From NCBI GenBank assembly GCA_028064935.1, contig JAPTWT010000012.1:1-60756 (forward strand): a DNA stretch of 60,756 bases, written 5' to 3'. The notes beneath the pieces were generated by a model, which was not told the origin of the DNA, did no database searches, and saw only the letters and a list, made by a program, of their open reading frames with translations. Both the position numbers and the translations under genes were made by a program. This DNA is from Gammaproteobacteria bacterium (GTDB taxonomy: Bacteria; Pseudomonadota; Gammaproteobacteria; Acidiferrobacterales; Acidiferrobacteraceae). This document shows, one piece after another, positions 44,316-52,956 of the stretch; position 1 is the first letter of the stretch, and each line of letters starts with the position of its first letter.

Positions 44316-44702
44316 CTATGACGTCAGAAAGTCTTGCAGGATCCCGCGCGCACCTTCCAGGCTCCCCGACAGCCGCCGCAGCTCGTCTTCCAGGTCTTGC
44401 AGCCAGCGGTCGAGCGGAAGGGATTCGGTCTTCAGCACCACGCCGCGCACCTCGTGCTGACGGCTTGCGCGGACATCATGATCGTGGGCATCCAGGAGGT
44501 AGCGGCTGCCGTCGACCTGGATGGTGATCGCGATTACGTGGCGGGTTGCGCTCAGCAGGCCGTCGCGCTTGCGTTCCACCTGGACGCGCCCCGGGAGCGC
44601 GCCCTCGAGGCGCGTGGCGAGGGCCTCCAGGAAGGCATGGAGGTCGGTTTGCGCCCGGCGGATCCAGGCGGCATGGAGATCGAAATCACGGATTTCGTCC
44701 AT
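44316..44702 (-). CDS. Conserved-looking protein of unknown function, first gene of the pspA operon
   Basis: A 128-aa protein. I see no membrane segment or signal. The N-terminal half is helical (DLHAAWIRRAQTDLHAFLEALATRLEGAL), the middle forms beta strands (RHVIAITIQVDGSRYLLDAHD, EVRGVVLKTESL) and the end is helical (RWLQDLEDELRRLSGSLE). ATG 44702 is chosen because the helix starts there; a TTG further upstream is possible. It opens the operon that runs through two YbjQ-type genes to pspA, divergent from uvrD with about 120 bp between. Function unknown. Confidence 0.7.
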   Translation of the reverse strand: MDEIRDFDLHAAWIRRAQTDLHAFLEALATRLEGALPGRVQVERKRDGLLSATRHVIAITIQVDGSRYLLDAHDHDVRASRQHEVRGVVLKTESLPLDRWLQDLEDELRRLSGSLEGARGILQDFLTS

Positions 44703-44824
44703 GAGATACCCAAAAATACGCAACCCCGCTAGTTGACACCACTTGCGCGGTCATTGCAATGCGCAAAGCCGAGACCCCGCCTGTCACGGTTTCCCGCGCC
44801 TGGCCCGCGGGTTACACTCGCGCC

Positions 44825-46948
44825 ATGGAATCTTCGTTCGTCGACGGCCTCAACGAGGCCCAGCGCGAGGCGGTCACGGCCGCCCCCGGCCCCATGCGCA
44901 TCCTGGCGGGCGCGGGCAGTGGCAAGACGCGCGTCCTCACCCACCGGATCGCCTGGCTCGTGGACCGGGGGGCATCGCCATTTTCCTTTCTCGCCGTGAC
45001 CTTTACCAATAAGGCCGCCTCGGAGATGCGCCGGCGCGTAGAGGGGCTCTTGCGGCAGAGTGTCTCTGGTCTGTGGATCGGCACCTTTCATGGTCTCTCG
45101 CACCGCTTCCTGCGCGCCCACTGGCGGGAGGCCGGTCTTCCCGAGGCGTTTCAGATCATCGATAGCGACGATCAGCAGCGCCTGGTCAAGCGTCTCATGC
45201 GTGCCCAGGCGCTGGATGAGGCGCGCTACCCGCCACGCATGGTCCAGGCGTTCATCAATGGCCATAAGGAGGCCGGGCGACGGGCGCGGAAGGTGGAGGC
45301 GCTCGCCGATCCGACGCAGCGCGCGCTGCTCCAGGTCTACCAGGCCTACGAAACCTTGTGCCGCGAGCAGGGCCTCGTCGACTTCGCGGAGCTCCTGCTC
45401 GCCACGCTCGAGGTGATGCGCGGCCATCCGGCGGTACGCGAGCATTACCAGCGGCGCTTCCGGCACACGCTGGTCGACGAATTCCAGGACACCAACCTCG
45501 TCCAGTATGAATGGTTGCGGTTGTTCGGCGCCGGCGGCCATCTGTTCGTGGTGGGCGACGACGACCAGTCCATCTACGGGTGGCGCGGCGCCGAGGTCGA
45601 GAACATCCTGCGCTTCGAGCGCGACCATCCGGGTACGCGCACCATCCGGCTCGAACAGAACTACCGTTCCACCGGGCGTATCCTTGAGGCCGCCAACGCC
45701 GTGATCGCGCACAACGCCAAACGCCTCGGCAAGACCTTGTGGACCGCCGGGCGCGAGGGCCGCCCGGTGGCCATTTATGCCGCCTACAGCGGGGTGGACG
45801 AGGCACAATTCGTCATCGAGCGCATCCGCAGGCGGCTTTCCGAGGACGGACGTCCGCGCGATGTCGCCATCCTATATCGTTCCAACGCCCAGTCGCGCCT
45901 GTTCGAGGAGCTGCTCGTGCGCGCCGGCATACCCTATCGCGTCTACGGGGGACTACGGTTCTTCGACCGCGCCGAGGTCAAGGACGCCTTGGCCTACCTG
46001 CGATTGGCCCTGAATCGCGATGACGACACGGCCTTCGAGCGCGTGGTCAACGTGCCGACGCGCGGTATCGGGGCGCGTACCGTCGAGGGCCTGCGCGCCA
46101 AGGCCCGGGGCGACGGGATGTCCTTATGGGCGGCGGCGGTCGCGCTCGTGACGGACGGCGGCCTGAGCGGCCGGGCGGCCGCGGCGGTGCGCGGTTTCGT
46201 GGGCCTGATCGAGCGGCTGTCGGCGGACGCCGCGGTCACGCCCCTGGATACCTTGATCGAGACCATTCTCAAGGCGACAGGCCTGCTCGATTTCTATCGC
46301 GAGGAGGGTCGTGAGCGCGGCGAGGCGCGCGGCGAGAACCTGGAAGAGTTGGTGTCGGCGGCGCGATTTTTCATGGCCGAGGAGCACGAAGGGCAACCGG
46401 TCCCGGAGTTCCTGGCGCATGCCGCGCTCGAGGCCGGGGAGGGGCAGGCCGGGGAGGGGCAGGACTCGGTCCAACTCATGACCCTGCATGCCGCCAAGGG
46501 TCTCGAGTTCCCGGTGGTGTTCCTGACCGGCCTCGAGGAGGGGCTGTTCCCGCATGAGCGCTCTCTTTATGACGAGGCGCGCCTGGAGGAGGAGCGCCGG
46601 CTCTGTTACGTCGGGATCACGCGCGCCATGCGCGAGCTTACCCTGAGCTATGCCGAGACCCGGCGCCTGCACGGCGAGGACCGCTATTCACCGCCGTCGC
46701 GATTCCTGGCCGAGATCCCCGATCACCTCCTCGATCATGTCCGCCCGCGGCTGGCCGCGGTCACCCCGTCCCCGGTATCGCCGGCCGGTGGGCCGTCGAT
46801 CGGTGGCCGCGTGGCGCACGCGACCTTTGGCGAGGGGGTGATCATCGACAGCGAGGGCCACGGCGCGCAGGCGCGCGTGCAGGTGCAGTTCGCGGCCTGC
46901 GGTGTAAAGTGGTTGGTCCTGGCCTATGCCGGCCTGACGATTCTTTAG
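44825..46948 (+). CDS. uvrD: DNA helicase II UvrD
   Basis: Superfamily 1 helicase for nucleotide excision and mismatch repair. The 707-aa protein starts FVDGLNEAQREAV and has motif I LAGAGSGKTRVLTHRIAWL near residue 26, motif II DEFQDTN near 220, QNYRSTGRIL near 280 and LMTLHAAKGLEFPVVFLTGLEEGLFPH near 555 (motifs V-VI). I chose ATG 44825 to match the family start. The C-terminal Tudor-like tail (ATFGEGVIIDSEG) is present. A 15-bp tandem duplication is seen at 46433-46462. Confidence 0.97.
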   Translation: MESSFVDGLNEAQREAVTAAPGPMRILAGAGSGKTRVLTHRIAWLVDRGASPFSFLAVTFTNKAASEMRRRVEGLLRQSVSGLWIGTFHGLSHRFLRAHWREAGLPEAFQIIDSDDQQRLVKRLMRAQALDEARYPPRMVQAFINGHKEAGRRARKVEALADPTQRALLQVYQAYETLCREQGLVDFAELLLATLEVMRGHPAVREHYQRRFRHTLVDEFQDTNLVQYEWLRLFGAGGHLFVVGDDDQSIYGWRGAEVENILRFERDHPGTRTIRLEQNYRSTGRILEAANAVIAHNAKRLGKTLWTAGREGRPVAIYAAYSGVDEAQFVIERIRRRLSEDGRPRDVAILYRSNAQSRLFEELLVRAGIPYRVYGGLRFFDRAEVKDALAYLRLALNRDDDTAFERVVNVPTRGIGARTVEGLRAKARGDGMSLWAAAVALVTDGGLSGRAAAAVRGFVGLIERLSADAAVTPLDTLIETILKATGLLDFYREEGRERGEARGENLEELVSAARFFMAEEHEGQPVPEFLAHAALEAGEGQAGEGQDSVQLMTLHAAKGLEFPVVFLTGLEEGLFPHERSLYDEARLEEERRLCYVGITRAMRELTLSYAETRRLHGEDRYSPPSRFLAEIPDHLLDHVRPRLAAVTPSPVSPAGGPSIGGRVAHATFGEGVIIDSEGHGAQARVQVQFAACGVKWLVLAYAGLTIL
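46433..46462 (+). repeat. 15-bp tandem duplication inside uvrD
   Basis: GCCGGGGAGGGGCAG occurs twice head to tail without mismatch and encodes AGEGQ twice, just ahead of the conserved DSVQLMTLHAAKG. E. coli has a different five residues at the second position, so this is a local slippage product rather than a conserved element. Confidence 0.85.
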
Positions 46949-47016
46949 GGGCGGATTGGAAAGCGGTCTCGCGGACGCCTATAGTTCTTGACACACCCTC
47001 GATCTCGGGATGGATC

Positions 47017-47781
47017 GTGAACCCGTTTTTTTTCCTGACCAAGCAAGGCGGGCTGCGACGCAAGCCGTTTGTGATCGTCACCAGTGCGCTGGCCCTGGTG
47101 ATGGGCGTCGTCGCCATCGCCTTGAGCCTCGCCTGGCCGACATGGTGGCCGGTGTTCGCCCTGCTGCAGGCCGTGGGGCTTGCGGTCGCCGTCTATGCGT
47201 TCGCGTCGCGCATCATGAACGTCAAGCGCCCGGCGGCGGCCCCCGACCCGCTGGGGGGCCCGACGGGCCTGGTCGACGATCTCACGCGGACCTTGAACCG
47301 GCGGGGCATCACCTCCAGCCTTATCGAGGCCATGGCCCAGTCCCAGCGTTACGGTACGCCCCTGTCCCTCGTAAGTCTCGGCATCGACGGCGCGCAGACC
47401 CTCGTGGAGCACCTGGGGCCCGAGGCCGAGGCGCCGGTACTCGAGGCGGTGTCGGCCGCCTTGGGCGAGGCCCTGCGACTGCCCGATCGTCTCGGCCGCT
47501 ATCAGGGCTGGGAGTTTCTCGTGGTCTTGCCGCAGACCCGTACCCCGCAGGCCCTGCTGGTCGCCGAGCGGCTGCGCATGGCGGTGGCCGGTATCGCATT
47601 GACCGTCAAGGGCGAGAAGGCGGCGGTCAGCCTGAGCGCCGGCATCGCCGAGTTCGGGCGCGGCCAGGACCTGGAGCGGTTTTTGGCGAACGCCCACGAG
47701 GCCTTGTACGGGGCGCAAAGGGCCGGCGGCAACCAGGTGCAGGCGTTCGCGTCGTCGCCACGGGCGAAGGACGCCTTATGA
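47017..47781 (+). CDS. Membrane protein with degenerate GGDEF domain
   Basis: A 254-aa protein with two N-terminal membrane helices (FVIVTSALALVMGVVAIALSL, VFALLQAVGLAVAVYAFA) and a cytoplasmic diguanylate-cyclase-type fold. The signature is GRYQGWEFLVVLPQ, where active enzymes have GGDEF, so catalytic activity is unlikely. LVDDLTRTLNRRGI and the later LSAGIAEFG match the family elsewhere. GTG 47017 is chosen because it leaves a normal N terminus before the first helix. It ends in a six-base tail-to-tail overlap with the next gene. Confidence 0.82.
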   Translation: MNPFFFLTKQGGLRRKPFVIVTSALALVMGVVAIALSLAWPTWWPVFALLQAVGLAVAVYAFASRIMNVKRPAAAPDPLGGPTGLVDDLTRTLNRRGITSSLIEAMAQSQRYGTPLSLVSLGIDGAQTLVEHLGPEAEAPVLEAVSAALGEALRLPDRLGRYQGWEFLVVLPQTRTPQALLVAERLRMAVAGIALTVKGEKAAVSLSAGIAEFGRGQDLERFLANAHEALYGAQRAGGNQVQAFASSPRAKDAL

Positions 47782-48498
47782 GCCGGAGCCCCCGGCGCGC
47801 AGCGACTTGTAGCTCAGATAGACCGCGAGCGTGAGCGGTATGAAGGTGACGAGCGCCACGAGGGTACGGATCCATGGCCCGAGATAGGAGGCGAGGATGA
47901 GCGGCACCACGAACGCCACCCCAAGGCCGGCGATGGCGAGTGGCTGCTTGCGCCACAGCACGAGCGTCTGCTCGAGGGCATCCAGGGGGCGCGCGGCGCC
48001 GAGCACGGTGGCCGCGAGCACATAGAGCACGGTCATGATCAGTGCCACCCGCAGACCCCAGAAGATGGCGAGCAGGACCCCGGTAAAGACGCGGGCGAGC
48101 AGGTCGCGATGCGCGAACATCGCCCCGAGAGAGGTCCCGTCCACGCCCAGGATCATCGCCAGTACCGTCAAGAAGACCCAGGCCCCCAACAGGATCGTGG
48201 CGACGCTCATGACCGGTAACGCAAGCTCGGGATCGCGCAGGATCCCCACGAAGATGTCGCAGGCGCGGTGCGCGTAGTCGCCGGTTGTACCCGGGCGCGC
48301 GGCCTCGCGCAGGACCCCGGCGACGATCACCGGGGTGAACAGCACCAGCAGCACCCCGCCCGCGAGCGGCAGGTCCGAGACGACCGCGGCGACCGCGAGG
48401 TAGGCTGTGGTCGTGCCCGCCCATAACATGAGATCGGCGGTCGTGAGGGCGTAGGCGCCCGTGATCCACGGTCCCGCCTGCGACAGATCCTTGTCCAT
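47776..48498 (-). CDS. Integral membrane protein (BPSS1780-like)
   Basis: A 240-aa protein of five to six hydrophobic segments, among them AGGVLLVLFTPVIVAGVL, PVMSVATILLGAWVFLTVLAMI, GVLLAIFWGLRVALIMTVLYVL and PLAIAGLGVAFVVPLILASYL. The pattern fits BPSS1780-type membrane proteins of beta- and gammaproteobacteria, whose function is unknown. It lies upstream of nothing on its strand and downstream of thrB with 36 bases between, so it may share the transcript. Confidence 0.72.
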   Translation of the reverse strand: MDKDLSQAGPWITGAYALTTADLMLWAGTTTAYLAVAAVVSDLPLAGGVLLVLFTPVIVAGVLREAARPGTTGDYAHRACDIFVGILRDPELALPVMSVATILLGAWVFLTVLAMILGVDGTSLGAMFAHRDLLARVFTGVLLAIFWGLRVALIMTVLYVLAATVLGAARPLDALEQTLVLWRKQPLAIAGLGVAFVVPLILASYLGPWIRTLVALVTFIPLTLAVYLSYKSLRAGGSGS

Positions 48499-48534
48499 GG
48501 CAACCCCCTTCCCGAGAAGATCGCGCCCGCGCCG

Positions 48535-49500
48535 CTAACCCGCTCCGCGCCAGAGGCCGCGCAGGCGCGGCGTCTCCCGCCGGCGCGCCGTCAGTATCCG
48601 CCGAAAGACGAGCGGGTCCTTAGTGTGCGTCAGCTCGCCGGCCCTTGGGAAGTGGAGATCGGTCAGGCGCGAGAGCCAAAAGCGCAGGGCCGCGGCCCGC
48701 AGCAGCACCGGCCAGGCCCCGCGCTCGATGCCGGTCAATGGACGAACCCCCTGATAGGCCGCGACCAGCGCCTCGGCCCGCCGAAAGTCGAGCCGCCCAT
48801 CGTCCTCGCTGGCCCAGTCGTTCACGGTGATGGCCAGGTCGTAGAGCCAGGTATCGGTACACGCGTAGTAAAAATCGATGACACCGGTAAGGCGGTCGCC
48901 ATCGAACAGGGCGTTGTCCCGAAAGAGGTCGGCATGGATGATCCCCCGTGGCAGGTCCGCGAAGCGGTAGAGGGCCTGGAAACGGAGCTCCTCGGCGAGG
49001 ATGTCGGCGTCTTCCGCGTCCAGGTGGCCCGCCAGCCGCTCGGCCGCCGCCCGCCACCAGCGCGGGCCCCGTGGATTGGGACGTTCCCCACCGAAGGCGA
49101 ATGCCGCGCCCGCCGCGTGGAGGCGCGCCAGGGCCTCGCCTATGGCCGCACACTGCGCCATCGAGGGGGTCATGACCGATCGCCCGTAGAGCCGCATGAC
49201 GAGCGCCGCTTTCTTGCCGTGGAGCACACCCACGTACTCGCCATCCGCGCCGCGCACCGGATGGGCGCAGGGGATCGCGTGTTCGGCCAAAAACGCGGTC
49301 AGGTTCAGGAAAAACGGAAGGTCGGCGGGGTCTACCCGCTCAAAGAGCGTAAGTACGTACTCGCCCTCCGTCGTCGACACGAAATAATTGGTGTTCTCGA
49401 TGCCGCTCTGGATCCCGGCAAAGGATCGGAGGGTGCCTACCGGATAACCCGCCAGAAAGGCCGCGAGCTCCGCTTCTTCTATGCGCGTGAACACCGACAT
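48535..49500 (-). CDS. thrB: Homoserine kinase, Pseudomonas type (APH fold)
   Basis: Phosphorylates homoserine in threonine synthesis. The 321-aa protein belongs to the aminoglycoside-phosphotransferase-like ThrB type and not to the GHMP type of E. coli. SFAGIQSGIENTNYFVST near residues 27-44, the catalytic loop GIIHADLFRDNALF near 187 and the metal-binding GVIDFYYACTDTWLYDLAI near 207 are visible. Length is normal. Gene order thrB near polA is the same as in pseudomonads. Confidence 0.94.
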   Translation of the reverse strand: MSVFTRIEEAELAAFLAGYPVGTLRSFAGIQSGIENTNYFVSTTEGEYVLTLFERVDPADLPFFLNLTAFLAEHAIPCAHPVRGADGEYVGVLHGKKAALVMRLYGRSVMTPSMAQCAAIGEALARLHAAGAAFAFGGERPNPRGPRWWRAAAERLAGHLDAEDADILAEELRFQALYRFADLPRGIIHADLFRDNALFDGDRLTGVIDFYYACTDTWLYDLAITVNDWASEDDGRLDFRRAEALVAAYQGVRPLTGIERGAWPVLLRAAALRFWLSRLTDLHFPRAGELTHTKDPLVFRRILTARRRETPRLRGLWRGAG

Positions 49501-49519
49501 ACGAAACCAGGCCCCCTCG

Positions 49520-50272
49520 TCAGAGGTTGAGCTGGATCTCCTTTTCCTCTTCGGAGGGCTCGAAGCCGCTCAATTCGTAATAGCGGAATATGGTGTCGAT
49601 GACGTCTTCCGGCCGGTCGAGCATGACGAACAGGTCCAGATCCGTATCGCTGATCACGCCGTCGCGCAGCAAGGCCGTGCGGAACCACTCCACGAGGCCC
49701 GTCCAGAATGGGGTATGGACGAGGATGATGGGGATACGCCGGCTCTTGCCGGTCTGGATGAGCGTCAGGATCTCCATCATCTCATCCAGGGTGCCGAAGC
49801 CGCCGGGCATGACCACATAGGCTGTGGCATACTTCACGAACATGACCTTGCGCGCGAAGAAGTGCTGGAAGGTCAGGCGGATGTCCTGGTAGGCGTTGCC
49901 GGCCTGTTCATGAGGCAGGCGGATGTTCAGGCCGACACTCGGCGAGGGGCCGGCATAGGCGCCCTTGTTGGCGGCCTCCATGATGCCGGGGCCGCCACCG
50001 CTCACGACGCTAAAACCCGCATCCGATAACTTGCGGGCGATGTCCTCGGCGAGCGCGAAGTAGGGGTGGTCGGGGGCGATACGGGCCGAACCGAAGATGC
50101 TCACGGATGGCCGGATCTGCGCCAAGGCCTCGAAACCCTCGACGAACTCCGCCATGATCTGGAAGATCTTCCAGGCCTCCCGCGATAGGGCGCCCTCGGG
50201 GGCCAGTCCGCCGGCGTGCACGGCCGTGGGTTTTCTTTTGATCAGGGGTTTTTGTGCTTTTGGGGCAGTCAT
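49520..50272 (-). CDS. LOG family nucleoside 5'-monophosphate phosphoribohydrolase
   Basis: A 250-aa protein of the LOG/TIGR00730 family, which releases bases (including cytokinins) from nucleoside 5'-monophosphates. SGGGPGIMEAANKGAY near residue 97 and PGGFGTLDEMMEILTLIQTGK near 157 are the two signature motifs. The start ATG at 50272 overlaps the divergent polA ATG by two bases, so upstream regulatory sites must lie inside polA. A 19-base gap separates it from thrB. Confidence 0.92.
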   Translation of the reverse strand: MTAPKAQKPLIKRKPTAVHAGGLAPEGALSREAWKIFQIMAEFVEGFEALAQIRPSVSIFGSARIAPDHPYFALAEDIARKLSDAGFSVVSGGGPGIMEAANKGAYAGPSPSVGLNIRLPHEQAGNAYQDIRLTFQHFFARKVMFVKYATAYVVMPGGFGTLDEMMEILTLIQTGKSRRIPIILVHTPFWTGLVEWFRTALLRDGVISDTDLDLFVMLDRPEDVIDTIFRYYELSGFEPSEEEKEIQLNL

Positions 50273-52931
50273 GATACCGAGCGGGAATCCTGGACAACTC
50301 TTGCTGTTGGTGGACGGCTCATCCTATCTGTACCGGGCGTTTCACGCCATGCCCGATTTGCGCAATACTCGCGGTGAGCCGACGGGCGCGATCTATGGCG
50401 TAGCCAACATGCTGCGCAAGTTGTGCGCGGATTACAAGCCGCGGCTCGTCGCCATGATCTTCGATGCCCCCGGGGGCACCTTCCGTGATGCCCTCTACGC
50501 CGATTACAAGGCGACGCGCACGACGATGCCCGACGACCTCGCGGTCCAGATCCCGCGGCTGCATGCCTTGATCAGGGCCTTGGGTATCCCGCTGCTCGCG
50601 GTGCCGGATGTCGAGGCCGACGATGTGATCGGCACGCTCGCCGCGCTCGGCCGCGCCCAAGGCCTGAAGGTCGTGATCTCCACGGGCGACAAGGACATGG
50701 CGCAGCTCGTGAGCGCGGATGTAACCCTGATCAACACCATGACCGATCAGGCCCTCGACCACGAGGGAGTGATCGCCCGCTTCGGCGTGCCGCCCGAGGG
50801 CATCGTCGATTACCTCGCCATCGTCGGCGACAAGGTCGACAACGTCCCGGGCGTGGCCGGCGCCGGCCCGAAGACCGCGGTGCGCTGGCTCGAGACCTAT
50901 GGCTCGCTCGATGCGCTCATGGCGCATGCGGACGATATCCCCGGGCGATTGGGCGAGGCCTTGCGCGCGGGCCTGCCGCAGTTGCGGTTGGCGCGCGAAC
51001 TCGTCACCATCCGCTGCGACGTGCCCTTGCCGCTTACGCTCACCGAACTCGTGCCGCAGCCCCCGGACCGGGATGCGCTCCGCCAATTGTATGGTGAACT
51101 GGAGTTCAAGGGCTGGCTTTCCGAGCTCGGCAGTGAGGCGCGGGGCGTCCCGACCACCGCGTTGACCCTGACCGACCCCGAGGTCATCCACGCCCAGGCC
51201 AAGGCCTGGCGCGCGGCCCCGCTGGTGGCCCTCGATCTATGGGATGACGACGGAAGGATCGCGGCGGTGGTCGTGGGAACGGCCGAGGGTGCGTGGATGA
51301 TCCCGGCGGCCGATGACCTCTTAAACGGCCCCGCGCTCGAGGCCTTGCTCGCCGCCGTGCGCCCGCTCTTTGAGAGCGGCGCGCCCCCCCTCGTAGTCCA
51401 CGACAGTAAGCGCATACTCCGGTTTCTGATACCAGAAAACATCGGCTTTGCGGGGTCATGGGACGACGTCATGCTGGCCTCGTATGTCCTGGACAGTGGG
51501 GCCGCGAGCCACGACCTCGCCACCTTGGCCCTGAAATACCTGGGCCGTCCGGTCGCGACCCGGACGACGTTGCTCGGCGAAGGTCGGGGGCGCCGAGGGC
51601 TCCCGGTGGTCCCACCCGATGAGCGGGCGGCCGCCGCCGGTGACACCGTCTCCGCGCTGCTGGCCGTGCATGAAGAGCTGCTCGGGCGGCTTGCCGCGCA
51701 GCCCGGCCTGTCGCATATCTACGCAACGATAGAGCGCCCTTTGAGTCCGGTGCTGGCGCGCGTCGAGGCCACGGGCGTCCCCATCGATACCGCCATGTTG
51801 AGGGCGCAAAGCGCCGAGCTCGGCATCAAGCTCGCCACCCTCGAGAACCGCGCGCATGACCTCGCGGGGCGCGTCTTCAACCTCAACTCGCCCTCGCAGA
51901 TCCAGGATATTCTCTTTACGGAACTGAAGCTTCCGGTCAAAAAACGCACCCCCAAGGGGCAGCCGTCGACGGCCGAGGAGGTGCTCGCCGAGCTCGCCCT
52001 CGACTACCCCCTGCCGCAGCTCATCCTCGATTATCGCGCGGTCGGCAAACTGAAGAGTACCTACACCGACAAGCTTCCGTCGATGGTGGATCCGCGCACC
52101 GGCCGCATCCATACGACCTACCACCAGGCCGTGGCCGCCACCGGTCGCCTGTCCTCGAGCGACCCGAACCTCCAGAACATCCCGGTACGTACCGAGGAGG
52201 GCCGGCGCATCCGCCAGGCCTTCGTGGCCGGCCCCGGCCAGCGCATCCTGTCGGCCGATTATTCCCAGATCGAGTTGCGCCTCATGGCCCACCTGTCACA
52301 GGACCCGGGCCTGGTGCGCGCCTTTCAGGAGGGGCGGGATGTGCATCGCGCGACCGCCGCCGAGGTCTTTGGCATGACACTGGATACGGTCACAGACGAC
52401 CAGCGGCGGGCGGCCAAGGCGATCAATTTCGGGCTCATGTATGGCATGTCGGCGTTCGGCCTCGCCCGCCAGCTGCGCATCGACCAGGCGCGCGCCCAGG
52501 CCTACTGCGATCTCTACTTTCGCCGCTATCCGGGGGTCCACCGCTATATGGAAGACATGCGCGCCACGGCCCGCCGTCAAGGTTATGTGGAGACCCTGTT
52601 CGGCCGCCGGCTCTATATCCCGGACATCAAGGCAAGCCACGCCGGACGGCGGCAATACGCGGAGCGCACCGCCATCAACGCCCCCCTGCAAGGCACGGCC
52701 GCCGATCTCATCAAGATGGCGATGCTGGCGGTGGACGCCTACCTCGCCGAGACCGGCCTTAGCGCACGCATGATCATGCAGGTCCATGACGAACTCGTGT
52801 TCGAGGTCCCGGAAGGGGAGATCCCGGCCTTGAGGGAGGCGGTGGTGGCACGCATGGAGCAGGTCGCCGCCCTTTCAGTACCGCTCATCGCCGAATGCGG
52901 CGTGGGAAAAAACTGGGACGAGGCCCACTGA
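50271..52931 (+). CDS. polA: DNA polymerase I with apparently inactive proofreading domain
   Basis: Gap-filling and Okazaki-fragment-processing polymerase, 886 aa. The N-terminal 5'-3' exonuclease is intact (LLLVDGSSYLYRAFHA, VEADDVIGTLA, STGDKDMAQLV, IVGDKVDNVPGVAGAGPKTA). The polymerase domain has the SADYSQIELRLMAHLS (A), RRAAKAINFGLMYG (B) and MQVHDELVFE (C) motifs. The middle 3'-5' exonuclease region lacks the key acidic residues: at the FDTET site the sequence is LDLWD, at the second site VVHDSKRILRF has isoleucine where Asp424 aligns, and the third site reads GDTVSA. Start ATG 50271 is set by the family N terminus and overlaps the divergent LOG gene start. Confidence 0.96.
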   Translation: MIPSGNPGQLLLLVDGSSYLYRAFHAMPDLRNTRGEPTGAIYGVANMLRKLCADYKPRLVAMIFDAPGGTFRDALYADYKATRTTMPDDLAVQIPRLHALIRALGIPLLAVPDVEADDVIGTLAALGRAQGLKVVISTGDKDMAQLVSADVTLINTMTDQALDHEGVIARFGVPPEGIVDYLAIVGDKVDNVPGVAGAGPKTAVRWLETYGSLDALMAHADDIPGRLGEALRAGLPQLRLARELVTIRCDVPLPLTLTELVPQPPDRDALRQLYGELEFKGWLSELGSEARGVPTTALTLTDPEVIHAQAKAWRAAPLVALDLWDDDGRIAAVVVGTAEGAWMIPAADDLLNGPALEALLAAVRPLFESGAPPLVVHDSKRILRFLIPENIGFAGSWDDVMLASYVLDSGAASHDLATLALKYLGRPVATRTTLLGEGRGRRGLPVVPPDERAAAAGDTVSALLAVHEELLGRLAAQPGLSHIYATIERPLSPVLARVEATGVPIDTAMLRAQSAELGIKLATLENRAHDLAGRVFNLNSPSQIQDILFTELKLPVKKRTPKGQPSTAEEVLAELALDYPLPQLILDYRAVGKLKSTYTDKLPSMVDPRTGRIHTTYHQAVAATGRLSSSDPNLQNIPVRTEEGRRIRQAFVAGPGQRILSADYSQIELRLMAHLSQDPGLVRAFQEGRDVHRATAAEVFGMTLDTVTDDQRRAAKAINFGLMYGMSAFGLARQLRIDQARAQAYCDLYFRRYPGVHRYMEDMRATARRQGYVETLFGRRLYIPDIKASHAGRRQYAERTAINAPLQGTAADLIKMAMLAVDAYLAETGLSARMIMQVHDELVFEVPEGEIPALREAVVARMEQVAALSVPLIAECGVGKNWDEAH

Positions 52932-52956
52932 ACTTCTCGTGGGGCCCACGGTCTAT

